A DNA stretch of 61,505 nucleotides from an uncultured Bacteroidia bacterium (GTDB lineage: Bacteria; Bacteroidota; Bacteroidia; Bacteroidales; UBA932): positions 1-61,505 of the forward strand of contig CACYHF010000028.1 in the NCBI GenBank assembly GCA_902774155.1, written 5' to 3'. The notes beneath the pieces were generated by a model. It saw only the letters and a list, made by a program, of their open reading frames with translations, did not search any database and was not told the origin of the DNA. Shown here one piece after another: positions 27,912-36,591 of the stretch. Numbering within the stretch: position 1 is the first letter of the stretch; each line of letters begins with the position of its first letter. Position numbers and translations under genes: made by a program.

Positions 27912-28626
27912 ATGAAAAAGTTTTTCATGTTTTTGGCAGTCGCCGGTCTTGTGACCTTCACTGCAAACATTGCTTCCGCTCAGGACGAGGGCGCCGCTCC
28001 CGCCGCTCAGGAACAGGTTGAAGAGGCCGAAGAGGTCGTGGATCTGTTCGCCGGTTCCGGTGAAGAAGTTCCGCTCCACCAGGCCCTCAAGACCAAGTTC
28101 ATCGAAGGTGGTGCAGGCTTCATGTCCCTGATCATCATCTGCTTGATCATCGGTATGGCTCTCGCTATCGAGCGTATTCTGTACCTGGCCTTCTCCAAGA
28201 CCAACACCACCAAGCTCCTTGAGAGCGTGGAAGCTGCTCTTGAAAAAGGTGGTATCGAAGAAGCCAAGAAAGTATGCCGTGAAACCCGTGGCCCCGTGGC
28301 CAGCATCTTCTATCAGGGCCTGCTCCGCGCAGATCAGGGTATTGATGTGGTAGAAAAGACCATCGTCTCCTATGGCGGCGTTCAGATGAGCCTCATGGAG
28401 AACGGCCTCAGCTGGATTGGTCTGTTCATCTCCATCGCCCCGTCCCTCGGATTCCTTGGTACCGTTGGTGGCCCTCATCACCACCGTGGGTGGTCTCATC
28501 GTTGCCATGATTCTCCAGATCTTCTACAACTACATCATCGCTAAGATCGACGCCCTGTCCATCGACATGGAAGACTCTTCCATCCGCTTTGTGGACACCA
28601 TGGTCAAATACAACAACAAGAAGTAA
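27912..28626 (+). CDS. MotA/TolQ/ExbB proton channel protein, frame-disrupted
   Basis: ExbB-type subunit of a proton-driven TonB motor. N-terminal signal-like segment (MKKFFMFLAVAGLVTFTANIASAQ), then a first membrane helix (SLIIICLIIGMALAIERIL) and SIAPSLGFLGTV. From about 28470 the frame changes, and the last helix is read in another frame (VALITTVGGLIVAMILQIFYNYI) to the stop at 28626. Around 25-28 residues expected after FLGTV are missing. It is followed by two exbD genes, so the operon should need a working ExbB. An assembly deletion is at least as likely as a real mutation. Confidence 0.87.
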
Positions 28627-28651
28627 GTAACCCCCTTAATTCCAACTCACA

Positions 28652-29101
28652 ATGGAAAACCAGAAATACGCTAAAATTATCAAGATTGTTCTTTGGGTCC
28701 TGATGATCCTGAGCATCTGCGTGCTGGTCTGGGGTTCAATCAAGGGATTCGAGGCCAATGACGGCGCCGCAACGGATATGCTCCTCTACTGGGCATACAT
28801 CGTATTGGGCATCGCACTTGTTTCCGTGATTTGCATCGGCCTGTATGTTACAGCCACTACAAATCCCAAGGGCCTCATTAAGATCGGTATTGCAGTTGTA
28901 GCCGCTGCCGTCCTGTTCGGCATTTGCTACCTGCTCGCCTCCGGTGATCCGGCTGTCGGTTATTCCGGCGCCAAGCTCCCCACCGCAACCGAGCTTAAGA
29001 TGACCGATACCATCCTCAACCTCGCCTATCTCGTTGGCGGTGCAGCCATCCTGTCCATCATCGTGTCCGAGGTTTTCATGACCATCCGCAACAAAAAGTA
29101 A
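28652..29101 (+). CDS. Four-helix membrane protein in the ExbB/ExbD operon
   Basis: 149 aa, four hydrophobic segments (IVLWVLMILSICVLVWGSI, YIVLGIALVSVICIGLYV, IAVVAAAVLFGICYLLA, LVGGAAILSIIVSEVFM). No named family recognised. Encoded between exbB and the first exbD with 8-25 base gaps, so it is probably an accessory inner-membrane part of the motor found in Bacteroidota. Confidence 0.7.
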   Translation: MENQKYAKIIKIVLWVLMILSICVLVWGSIKGFEANDGAATDMLLYWAYIVLGIALVSVICIGLYVTATTNPKGLIKIGIAVVAAAVLFGICYLLASGDPAVGYSGAKLPTATELKMTDTILNLAYLVGGAAILSIIVSEVFMTIRNKK

Positions 29102-29109
29102 AGTAAACC

Positions 29110-29676
29110 ATGGCAAGAAGAAATTTTGCAGCAATCGGTTCTACGGCTGACATTGCATTCCTGCTCCTGTGCTACTTCCTCATGACCACAACCATGGGTG
29201 ATCAGTCAGGTCTGCAGCGCCGCCTTCCCCCGATCCCGGACGAAAAACAAGCCCAGGACCAGAAGGTGAACCGCCGTAACATCATCATCGTCAGAATCAA
29301 CTCTGCCGATAAGCTGTTTGCCGGTAGCGAAGCCATGGATATCTCGTACTTGAAAGAAAAGATCAAAGAGTTCCTCACCAACCCCACCAACGATCCCAAC
29401 CTCCCCGAAAAGGAAGCCAAGGAAATCGAAGGCAAGACCTATATGGTCTCCAAGGGCGTTATCTCCCTGCAGAACGACCGTGGCACCAGCTACCAGGCCT
29501 ACATTGCAGTGCAGAACGAACTGGTAAAGGCCGTGAACGAACTCCGCGACGACTTCTCCAGAGCCAACTTCGGCAAGAAGTTCTCCCGCCTGACGGAAGA
29601 AGAGCAAGATATTGTTAAGAAGGCTGTTCCTCAGAACATCTCCGAGGCAGAGCCTAAGGATACCGGTAAAAAATAA
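29110..29676 (+). CDS. ExbD/TolR biopolymer transport protein (first copy)
   Basis: 188 aa. One N-terminal membrane helix with the proton-carrying aspartate in STADIAFLLLCYFLMTTTM, then a periplasmic domain with a long insert typical of Bacteroidota ExbD. The aspartate at residue 14 is retained. Works with ExbB and TonB to energise outer-membrane transport. Confidence 0.88.
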   Translation: MARRNFAAIGSTADIAFLLLCYFLMTTTMGDQSGLQRRLPPIPDEKQAQDQKVNRRNIIIVRINSADKLFAGSEAMDISYLKEKIKEFLTNPTNDPNLPEKEAKEIEGKTYMVSKGVISLQNDRGTSYQAYIAVQNELVKAVNELRDDFSRANFGKKFSRLTEEEQDIVKKAVPQNISEAEPKDTGKK

Positions 29677-29691
29677 TAGGAGGTAAACATT

Positions 29692-30165
29692 ATGTCAAAA
29701 TTTGGAAGTTCCAGTAATAAGAAGGAAGTCCCGCAGGCATCGTCCAACTCCCTGTCCGATATCGTGTTCATGCTCCTGTTCTTCTTCATGGTGACCACCC
29801 AGATGCGTGAAACCGAGCAAAAAGTGAAAGTAACCATGCCCGTCGCATCGGAAGTGGCCAAGCTGGAGAGAAAAGACCTGAGCGCCAATATCAACATCGG
29901 TAGCCCTACCCTGCAGTATCAGGCTATGTACGGTACCGATGCCCGTATCCAGCTCAACGACTCTTTCAAGACAGTAGCCGACATCCGTGACTTCATCGCC
30001 GCAGAGCGCGATGCCATGAGTGAGGCCGAACGGTCCCAGATGACCGTGAACCTCCGCGTGGACCAAGATGTCCGTATGGGTATCGTCTCAGATGTGAAAC
30101 AGGAGCTGCGTCGCTGCTCCGCCCTTAAGATTATGTACGCCGCCCGCAAGCCGGCGAAAGACTAA
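29692..30165 (+). CDS. ExbD/TolR biopolymer transport protein (second copy)
   Basis: 157 aa. Helix SLSDIVFMLLFFFMVTTQM with the conserved aspartate, then a periplasmic domain ending VKQELRRCSALKIMYAARKP. Paired ExbD genes are usual in this phylum. It begins 15 bases after the first copy, with a strong GGAGG preceding (29678-29683), unusual here as most genes lack a clear ribosome site. Ended by the terminator at 30191. Confidence 0.88.
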   Translation: MSKFGSSSNKKEVPQASSNSLSDIVFMLLFFFMVTTQMRETEQKVKVTMPVASEVAKLERKDLSANINIGSPTLQYQAMYGTDARIQLNDSFKTVADIRDFIAAERDAMSEAERSQMTVNLRVDQDVRMGIVSDVKQELRRCSALKIMYAARKPAKD

Positions 30166-30190
30166 GGATTCACATCCCACCCTACTAGAA

Positions 30191-30220
30191 AAAGGCAGCT
30201 CCTCCGGGGCTGCTTTTTTT
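30191..30220 (+). terminator. Terminator of the ExbB/ExbD operon
   Basis: Stem AAAGGCAGC / GCTGCTTTT (one G-T pair) with a short loop, followed by a T7 run. Confidence 0.87.
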
Positions 30221-30301
30221 GTCACGATTCTGTCACGCACCTGACCGAAAGTACTATTGATAATCAAACATTTACGTTCTACGATGTCACGGTCTGTCAC
30301 G
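30220..30301. promoter_or_regulatory. Four TGTCACG repeats upstream of an HTH-like gene
   Basis: TGTCACG occurs at 30220, 30231, 30285 and 30295. The copies form two pairs, each spaced 10-11 bases, about one helical turn. They sit between the ExbD terminator and the -7 box at 30324, a position suited to an activator or repressor operator. The binding protein is unknown; the neighbouring 30358 product is a candidate. Confidence 0.45.
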
Positions 30302-30323
30302 GCCTTTCCGCCTGGCACGCCTC

Positions 30324-30331
30324 TACCTTTG
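30324..30331 (+). promoter_or_regulatory. -7 box of the HTH-like gene
   Basis: TACCTTTG, 26 bases before the ATG at 30358. Confidence 0.68.
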
Positions 30332-30357
30332 CAGTGAATTTTTAACCCTTATTATGT

Positions 30358-30885
30358 ATGAAAAACACTGCAACCCGGCGCCTTTCCCAGGCGCAGTTCC
30401 GCTTTTGCCAGAAGAAGCGGATGAACCAAGAAACCGTAAACCTGGCTGTGTTTGCCGCCCGCTGGTTCCAGACCGAAGACCTCCACTATACGGACAGTTT
30501 CCGTCGGGAAAAATGCCTGGAAAAACTGAGGGAACTTCTGGGTGGGCCGGATAAGCCGGGACTGCTGCAGAAAAAGATGAACCGGGAGATGGATGGCGTC
30601 CTGGATCGTCTGAAAGCCGATTTCCCCAACCTCCGGTCCCAGGAGCTCCTTATTTTTTCACACGCGGCGGCAGGATTGACCAATGACCTTTCCGCCCGTT
30701 TGGTTGGACTGAGCAGCGCCCGGGCCGTAAGTGTCCTGAAATCCCGCATGCGGGAACAGATTCTGCTTTCCGATTCCTCCTATGCCGAAGAGTATCTGGC
30801 ATTGTTGCCGCCGAAAGGTTGCCGATTTGGGGAAGAAATGCTATATTTGCATAATTTGAAGTATCGCACATTATGGAAACAGTGA
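30358..30885 (+). CDS. Small helix-rich protein, possible LuxR-like HTH
   Basis: 175 aa, basic N-terminus. The C-terminal part ([43 protein letters not shown], then [11 protein letters not shown]) resembles the degenerate LuxR-type helix-turn-helix and tail seen in Bacteroidales regulators. No sensor domain is visible. Its end overlaps asnS by 13 bases, and the asnS promoter lies inside it. Function inferred only weakly. Confidence 0.5.
   Translation: MKNTATRRLSQAQFRFCQKKRMNQETVNLAVFAARWFQTEDLHYTDSFRREKCLEKLRELLGGPDKPGLLQKKMNREMDGVLDRLKADFPNLRSQELLIFSHAAAGLTNDLSARLVGLSSARAVSVLKSRMREQILLSDSSYAEEYLALLPPKGCRFGEEMLYLHNLKYRTLWKQ
30842..30849 (+). promoter_or_regulatory. -7 box of asnS inside the upstream gene
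   Basis: TATATTTG, 23 bases before the asnS ATG. It lets asnS be expressed independently of the gene in which it lies. Confidence 0.68.
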
Positions 30886-32276
30886 AAAGGACCAAAATCA
30901 AGGCTCTGCTCGCCTCGGAGCCGGGCGTGGAGGTGCTGGCCAAAGGCTGGGTAAGGACCAAGAGAGGCAACAAACAAGTGAAATTCATCGCCCTCAACGA
31001 CGGGTCCACCATTAATAATATCCAAATCGTAGCCAATACGGAGAACTTCGATGAAGAACTCCTCAAACGGGTCACCACCGGCGCTTCCCTGGCTGTCAAA
31101 GGCCAGCTGGTAGCTTCTGTAGGCAGCGGACAGGCCGTGGAAATCCAGGCCACCGAAATCGAGGTCCTGGGAGACTGCGACCCTATGCGCTTCCCCCTGC
31201 AGAAGAAAGACACAACCCTGGAATACCTGCGCAGCGTAGCCCATATGCGCCTCAGGACCAACACCTTCGGTGCCGTCCTGCGCATCCGCAACGCTATGGC
31301 CTATGCCATCCACACCTTCTTCAATCAGAAAGGCTTCGTGTATCTGCACACTCCGCTCATCACGGAAAGTGACGCAGAAGGTGCCGGAGATATGTTCCAG
31401 GTAACCACTATGGACCTGAAGAACGTCCCGCTGGATAAGAAAGGCAACGTAGACTTCAGCAAGGATTTCTTCGGCAAGAAGACATCCCTCACGGTATCCG
31501 GTCAGCTGGAAGGCGAACTGGGCGCCACCGCCGTGGGCGAAATCTACACCTTCGGCCCCACGTTCCGCGCAGAGAATTCCAATACCCCGCGCCACCTGGC
31601 GGAGTTCTGGATGATTGAGCCGGAAATGGCCTTCTACGACCTCAAGGACAATATGGAACTGGCCGAAGAATTCGTGAAGTTCCTGGTCAAGTATGCCCTG
31701 GATAATTGTATGGATGACCTCAAGTTCCTGAACGACAAATACGACGAAGGCCTCATCGAGCGTATGCAGGGCGTCATCGGCATTCCTTTCCAGCACGTTA
31801 CCTACACCCAGGCAGTGGAAATCCTGGAAAAGGCCGTGGCAGATGGCGTGAAATTCGAGTACCCGGTGCACTGGGGCACGGATTTCCAGAGCGAGCACGA
31901 ACGTTACCTGGTAGAAAAGCACTTCGGCAAACCGGTAATCCTCACAGACTTCCCCAAGGATATCAAGGCTTTCTACATGAAGCAGAACGAAGACGGCCGC
32001 ACTGTCCGCGGCATGGACGTCCTGTTCCCGAAGATCGGCGAAATCATCGGCGGCAGTGAGCGTGAAGCCTCCCTGGAAAAACTGGAAGCCCGCATCGAGG
32101 AATTGGGCATGTCCCGCAAAAACCTGGAGTGGTACATCGACACCCGCCGATACGGCTCCGTGCCGCACAGCGGCTTCGGCCTGGGCTTTGAACGCCTCCT
32201 GCTGTTCGTCACCGGCATGGCCAACATCCGCGACGTCATCCCCTTCCCGCGTACCCCGAAAAACGCTGAATTCTAA
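30873..32276 (+). CDS. asnS: Asparaginyl-tRNA synthetase
   Basis: 467 aa, close to the E. coli length. N-terminal OB-fold ([27 protein letters not shown]), then the class IIb catalytic core with [22 protein letters not shown] (motif 2) and the final [29 protein letters not shown] (motif 3). Charges tRNA-Asn. The gene is intact, unlike several other conserved genes here. Confidence 0.97.
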   Translation: METVKRTKIKALLASEPGVEVLAKGWVRTKRGNKQVKFIALNDGSTINNIQIVANTENFDEELLKRVTTGASLAVKGQLVASVGSGQAVEIQATEIEVLGDCDPMRFPLQKKDTTLEYLRSVAHMRLRTNTFGAVLRIRNAMAYAIHTFFNQKGFVYLHTPLITESDAEGAGDMFQVTTMDLKNVPLDKKGNVDFSKDFFGKKTSLTVSGQLEGELGATAVGEIYTFGPTFRAENSNTPRHLAEFWMIEPEMAFYDLKDNMELAEEFVKFLVKYALDNCMDDLKFLNDKYDEGLIERMQGVIGIPFQHVTYTQAVEILEKAVADGVKFEYPVHWGTDFQSEHERYLVEKHFGKPVILTDFPKDIKAFYMKQNEDGRTVRGMDVLFPKIGEIIGGSEREASLEKLEARIEELGMSRKNLEWYIDTRRYGSVPHSGFGLGFERLLLFVTGMANIRDVIPFPRTPKNAEF

Positions 32277-32322
32277 CGAATTCATCGTTTAATTCAGTTT
32301 TTTACGATCACCCCTCCTAAAT

Positions 32323-32344
32323 CCTCCCCTGACCGTAGGGGAGG
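32323..32344 (+). other. Hairpin in the udk leader
   Basis: Perfect 8-bp inverted repeat CCTCCCCT / AGGGGAGG with loop GACCGT, 21 bases before udk. An A-rich rather than T-rich tail on the plus strand argues against a normal terminator; it may stabilise the leader or weakly end asnS transcription. Confidence 0.45.
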
Positions 32345-32364
32345 ACTTACAGAAAAAAAGGAAT

Positions 32365-32997
32365 ATGTTAGTAATCGGTATTGCCGGAGGATCCGGCTCA
32401 GGAAAGACGACGGTGGTCAAGACCATCGTGAACCAGTTGCAAGGCCGCGTGGTAGTAATTCCGCAGGATTCCTACTACAAAGATTCCAGCCATGTCCCTG
32501 TGGAAGAGCGGAAGAACATCAACTTCGACCACCCGGACGCCATTGACTGGAAGCTCATGTGCCAGCAAATCCGGGAACTGAAAAGCGGAAAAACCATTGA
32601 GCAGCCGGTGTATTCTTACATCACCTGTTCCCGCTCCACCACGGAAACCATTACCGTAGAGCCGGCCGATGTCATTATCGTGGAAGGCATCCTCATCTTC
32701 ACCTGCAAGGAACTGCGGGACCAGATGAACATCAAGATCTTCGTGGACGCAGATGACGACGACCGCCTCATGCGCATCATCGTGCGGGACATCGCCGAAC
32801 GCGGCCGCACCATTGAAACCGCCATCGAACACTACTGCGATACCGTAAAGCCTATGCACTTGCAGTTCATTGAACCGTCCAAGCGCTATGCCGATATCAT
32901 CGTTCCCCAAGGCGGGCACAACAAGGTGGCCATCGACATCCTCACCACCACGGTGGAGCAGGCGCTTTCCCAGAAAAAGAGCAAACACAGGAAATGA
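32365..32997 (+). CDS. udk: Uridine kinase
   Basis: 210 aa. P-loop IAGGSGSGKTTVVK at the N-terminus, then QDSYYKD, FDHPDAIDW and VEGILIF motifs of the uridine/cytidine kinase family. Phosphorylates uridine and cytidine for pyrimidine salvage. ATGA overlap with the TonB gene. Confidence 0.95.
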   Translation: MLVIGIAGGSGSGKTTVVKTIVNQLQGRVVVIPQDSYYKDSSHVPVEERKNINFDHPDAIDWKLMCQQIRELKSGKTIEQPVYSYITCSRSTTETITVEPADVIIVEGILIFTCKELRDQMNIKIFVDADDDDRLMRIIVRDIAERGRTIETAIEHYCDTVKPMHLQFIEPSKRYADIIVPQGGHNKVAIDILTTTVEQALSQKKSKHRK

Positions 32998-33719
32998 AAC
33001 TGACTCCGGACCAGAAAGCAGGACTTTATATCACCGTAAGCGTTCATCTTGCGGTGATTATCGTTTTGCTGGCCGTCCGGATCGGATACGAAATCAAGCG
33101 GGAGAACAGTTTCGTGCTGGATTTCACCCAACAGGAAGAGAAGGAAAGAAAGCAGCAGGAGGCTGAATTACAGGAAAAGGCCGAACTGGACCTGGATCGC
33201 CTGCTGGCCGCTGCCGCCGCCCTCCAACAACAAAACGGCGTAAAGAATATCGCGGTGGACCGGGCCTCCCTCAAGGACGACAAAGGCATTGACGCCGATA
33301 AACTCTATCAGGATGCCCAGCGGCTGGCCCAGGAGCTGAAAGACGGCCAGAAACAACAGCAGGAAGACCCTGACGCCTTCGCCTCCACGCAGTCGGATCA
33401 GACGCCGCAGAACCAGGAAGAAAAGCCGCGTCCCTATAGCGGACCCTCTGTTCTGGCCTGGAGCCTGGACGGGCGCAACGCCTCGCACCTGCCCATCCCG
33501 GCCTACCGCTGCTACGGTGCCGGCGAAGTCACTGTCATTATTACCGTCAACAACCGGGGCGACGTAGTGAACGCCAAGGTGGACAACAACTTATCCACCG
33601 CCGACAATTGCCTGCGCACCTTTGCCGTGCGTGCCGCCCGACTGTCCAAATTCTCGGCCTCCCCTTCTGCGCCGGCCCGCCAGATGGGAACCATTACCTA
33701 TGCCTTTATTGCACAATAA
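32994..33719 (+). CDS. TonB-like energy transducer
   Basis: 241 aa. One N-terminal membrane helix (AGLYITVSVHLAVIIVLLAV), a long Gln/Glu-rich coiled spacer (about 50-145) and a C-terminal TonB-like domain (AGEVTVIITVNNRGDVVNAKV). Transmits force from ExbB/ExbD to outer-membrane receptors. It is in the udk operon, separate from the ExbB/ExbD operon about 3 kb upstream. Confidence 0.82.
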   Translation: MKLTPDQKAGLYITVSVHLAVIIVLLAVRIGYEIKRENSFVLDFTQQEEKERKQQEAELQEKAELDLDRLLAAAAALQQQNGVKNIAVDRASLKDDKGIDADKLYQDAQRLAQELKDGQKQQQEDPDAFASTQSDQTPQNQEEKPRPYSGPSVLAWSLDGRNASHLPIPAYRCYGAGEVTVIITVNNRGDVVNAKVDNNLSTADNCLRTFAVRAARLSKFSASPSAPARQMGTITYAFIAQ

Positions 33720-33722
33720 GCA

Positions 33723-35519
33723 ATGAAAAGAATTGAAGCCGTTATGAGCCAGGAGAAGCTCCAGGGTATGCTGGGGCTCAAAGGAAAACTGGGAGCAGGC
33801 CTTACGCGCCTGGTGATGAAAATACTGGAAATCGACAAATGCAACAGCTATCAGGCCCGCCATCCCGAGGATAACGCCCCGGACTTTGCCAAGCACATCC
33901 TGGAAGACGTGGGCGTGCGTTATGAGCTTCCGGAAGGGCAGCTGGACCGCATCCCGGCCGAAGGCGGTTTCATCACCGTTTCCAACCACCATTTCGGCAG
34001 CATCGACGGCCTGATCCTTTGCGACACCGTTGTACGTAAACGCAAGGATTACAAGCTGTTAACCACCTTCCTGCTCTCGCTGGTTCCCAATCTGAAAGAG
34101 GGATTCCTGCCGGTGGACAACCTCTCTGGAAAGCAAGATGCCCGCAGTGTCAACAGCATCCGGACGGCCCTCCGGCACATTGCCGACGGCGGCGCCATCG
34201 GCTTTTTCCCGGCCGGCGAAGTGGCCACCTATCAAAAAACGGGAGCCCGTACAGCCATTGGTGAAAAACCCGTTGTGGAAGACAAGCCCTGGGCGGCCAA
34301 TATCATCAAACTGATCAAGAAGTCAGGGTTGCCGGTAATTCCCATCTACTTCCACGGAACCAATTCCGACAACTTCCACGCCCTGGGAAAGATCCACCGC
34401 CGGCTCCGGACCGTGCGGCTCATCCACGAACTCTTCAACAAGCAGGGAACAGTGGTGCAGGTGCGCATCGGCACGCCCATCCCCGCGGCAGAACTGGCCG
34501 ATATGGACATTGACACCCTGGGCAAATACCTTCGCAGCCGCACTTATGCGTTGGAAGCCAGCTGCTTACCAGATGCGCCCGTTACACCCGCCACACCCCG
34601 GGAAGCCATTGCCCCGGCCGAAGACCCGCAACTGGTTCGGGAAGAACTGGCCCGTATTCCGCAGAGCATCCTCTTCGAATCCGGCGACTACCGCTGCTAT
34701 CTGGCTTCCCCGGCCGATATCCCGCATACCCTGCGCGAACTGGCCCGGCTTCGGGAGATTGTCTTCCGCGCCGTAGGCGAAGGTTCCGGCAACGCGCTGG
34801 ATACCGATATCTACGACACCTATTATAAACACCTGATTGTCTGGAATGTTCCCAAGCAGGAGATTGCCGGGGCCTACCGCATTGGCTTTGGTGACGAAGT
34901 TATGGCCCGTGCGGAAAAGGAGAATGCGTTTTACACCTCTACCCTCTTCCAGTTCCAGAAGGATCTCCTCCCCTATCTGCCCAAGGCTATGGAACTGGGC
35001 CGTACCATTGTAACGCCGGGTTATCAGCGGGATGTCATTACCTTGAAACTGTTGCTATCCGGCATTGTTACGGCGGCATTCCGCCACGGCACCACTATGC
35101 GATACGCCATCGGGCCCGTAAGCACCACCAATGACCTTCCCCTCTTCTACAAGAGCCTGGTCTATCACTTCATCCTCAAGCATTACTCCCTGCCGGAGGC
35201 CAATAAACTCATCCGGCCCACGCATCCCCTGCATCCGGATTTTCTCCGGGTAGATCCGGACCAGCTGCTGGTGAACTGCCACTCCGTAGACGAACTGGAC
35301 CGCCTGGTCTGTACCCTCTCGGACGGCCGCTTCCGCCTGCCCGTCCTGCTGAGAAAGTACATCAGCTTCGGCGCCAACATCCTGGATTTCAATGTAGATC
35401 CGGATTTCAACGACTGCGTAGACGGCTTTGTACTACTGGATTTCAAGAACACACCGGAAAATACATTCCGCGCCTTTTCCCGCTTCCTAACGGAAGAAGA
35501 ACAAAAAAATGTAAAATAG
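33723..35519 (+). CDS. Bifunctional acyltransferase, OlsF-like (PlsC + GNAT-type)
   Basis: 598 aa. N-terminal PlsC-type domain with ITVSNHHFGSIDGLIL (HX4D catalytic motif) and GFFPAGEVATY. From about residue 300 follows a GNAT/hemolysin-type N-acyltransferase domain (ELARLREIVFRAVGEG, AGAYRIGFGDEV, ELGRTIVTPGYQRD). This order matches OlsF, which makes ornithine lipid in two acylation steps; in Bacteroides, glycine lipids need two separate proteins, GlsB and GlsA. So this is probably an amino-acid-lipid synthase at the inner membrane. Amino acid specificity cannot be told. Confidence 0.82.
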   Translation: MKRIEAVMSQEKLQGMLGLKGKLGAGLTRLVMKILEIDKCNSYQARHPEDNAPDFAKHILEDVGVRYELPEGQLDRIPAEGGFITVSNHHFGSIDGLILCDTVVRKRKDYKLLTTFLLSLVPNLKEGFLPVDNLSGKQDARSVNSIRTALRHIADGGAIGFFPAGEVATYQKTGARTAIGEKPVVEDKPWAANIIKLIKKSGLPVIPIYFHGTNSDNFHALGKIHRRLRTVRLIHELFNKQGTVVQVRIGTPIPAAELADMDIDTLGKYLRSRTYALEASCLPDAPVTPATPREAIAPAEDPQLVREELARIPQSILFESGDYRCYLASPADIPHTLRELARLREIVFRAVGEGSGNALDTDIYDTYYKHLIVWNVPKQEIAGAYRIGFGDEVMARAEKENAFYTSTLFQFQKDLLPYLPKAMELGRTIVTPGYQRDVITLKLLLSGIVTAAFRHGTTMRYAIGPVSTTNDLPLFYKSLVYHFILKHYSLPEANKLIRPTHPLHPDFLRVDPDQLLVNCHSVDELDRLVCTLSDGRFRLPVLLRKYISFGANILDFNVDPDFNDCVDGFVLLDFKNTPENTFRAFSRFLTEEEQKNVK

Positions 35520-35798
35520 GTGGAAATAAAAGATGTTTTACCCTATCTTCCCTTTCTCCAACTCATCTTTGAGATAAGAGTAGATATATACCGGCCCCTC
35601 TTTAAAAAGTGCGGTTGCAGGGTCGGAGAGCCCCAGGCTATCATCCAGATTGTCGCCGTTGACAATGTTCCCGTGGGCGTCATTGACGACCTGAAAATGG
35701 AACTCCGTAAACTGGAATCCCTGAAAATCCGCTATGTCAGGGAACCCGCCCGGGATGGGGTAACGCGCTATATGCCCCCTATGCCTTCCTTCCGGTGA
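35520..35798 (+). CDS. Small protein like the C-terminal part of ExbD
   Basis: 92 aa, start GTG directly after the acyltransferase stop. The core AIIQIVAVDNVPVGVIDDLKMELRKLESLKIRYV resembles the C-terminal end of the ExbD at 29692-30165, but no membrane helix precedes it. It may be a real stand-alone soluble domain or the remnant of a longer gene. Its end overlaps the convergent SDR gene by 20 bases. Confidence 0.5.
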   Translation: MEIKDVLPYLPFLQLIFEIRVDIYRPLFKKCGCRVGEPQAIIQIVAVDNVPVGVIDDLKMELRKLESLKIRYVREPARDGVTRYMPPMPSFR

Positions 35799-36585
35799 AG
35801 TGGTTCATCACAGTGTAGAGGCCGCAGAGGTCTCCGAACACAAAGTTGAACCAGCGGTAAGGGAAGATGCCCTGCATCAGGCGGATGAAGTGCGAAGGGA
35901 AGTTGATGCCGCGGTAGCCCAGGTTCCATTCGATGGCACGGAGGGCCTTGCGGGCCACTTCCTCCGGCGGCAGGATGCGGAACAGGGAGCGGATGCCGTC
36001 GAACATACCGGTGTTGATGAAGTACGGGGCGATGGTGGTAACCTTCACGGGGCTCTTTTCCCGGTCCAGTTCGATGCGGAGGCTCTCACTCCAGCCGATG
36101 GCCGCCCATTTGGAAGCGGCATAGAGGCTCATCCGGGGCAGGGCCAGCATACCGGCCGATGAGGTGATGTTGCAGATATGGCCGGTTCCCCTCTCCTTCA
36201 TCTCGCGAAGGTAATGGAGCGTCACATACATAGCTCCTTTGGTGTTGATGTCCAGTGTGCGGTCTATATCCTTTACCGTCTGCTCGGCAAACACCTTGTT
36301 GTTGGTGATGATGCCGGCATTGTTGATGAGGATGTCCACCGGGCCGCAGGCGGCGCGGGTGGCCTCATAAGCGGTCTCTACAGATTCGGGGCTGGAGATA
36401 TCGGCCTTGTGTCCATAGACCTTGCCCAGGGCCGAAAGCTCGTTCACCGTGGCGGCGATGGCTTCCTCGTTGATGTCCCAGATGATTACTTCCTTGGCGC
36501 CTTTTTCCAGGCAGCGCCGGGCCATGATTTTGCCGATCCCGGAGCAGGCTCCGGTGATCAGAACGCTTTTTCCTTGTATTTTCAT
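35779..36585 (-). CDS. Short-chain dehydrogenase/reductase
   Basis: 268 aa. NAD(P)-binding TGACSGIG, NNAG in ILINNAGIITNN, and the catalytic SSAGMLALPRMSLYAASK (Ser, YxxxK). The C-terminal hydrophobic part suits an SDR16C or retinol dehydrogenase-like enzyme on lipophilic alcohols. Paired with the ALDH gene 6 bases upstream, the two could oxidise an alcohol to a carboxylate. Confidence 0.88.
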   Translation of the reverse strand: MKIQGKSVLITGACSGIGKIMARRCLEKGAKEVIIWDINEEAIAATVNELSALGKVYGHKADISSPESVETAYEATRAACGPVDILINNAGIITNNKVFAEQTVKDIDRTLDINTKGAMYVTLHYLREMKERGTGHICNITSSAGMLALPRMSLYAASKWAAIGWSESLRIELDREKSPVKVTTIAPYFINTGMFDGIRSLFRILPPEEVARKALRAIEWNLGYRGINFPSHFIRLMQGIFPYRWFNFVFGDLCGLYTVMNHFTGRKA

Positions 36586-36591
36586 TAGGTT

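Noticed and set aside
30191-30356. CRISPR-like repeats
   Set aside because: TGTCACG copies are 7 bases long and unevenly spaced; no cas gene or repeat-spacer array occurs anywhere in the window.
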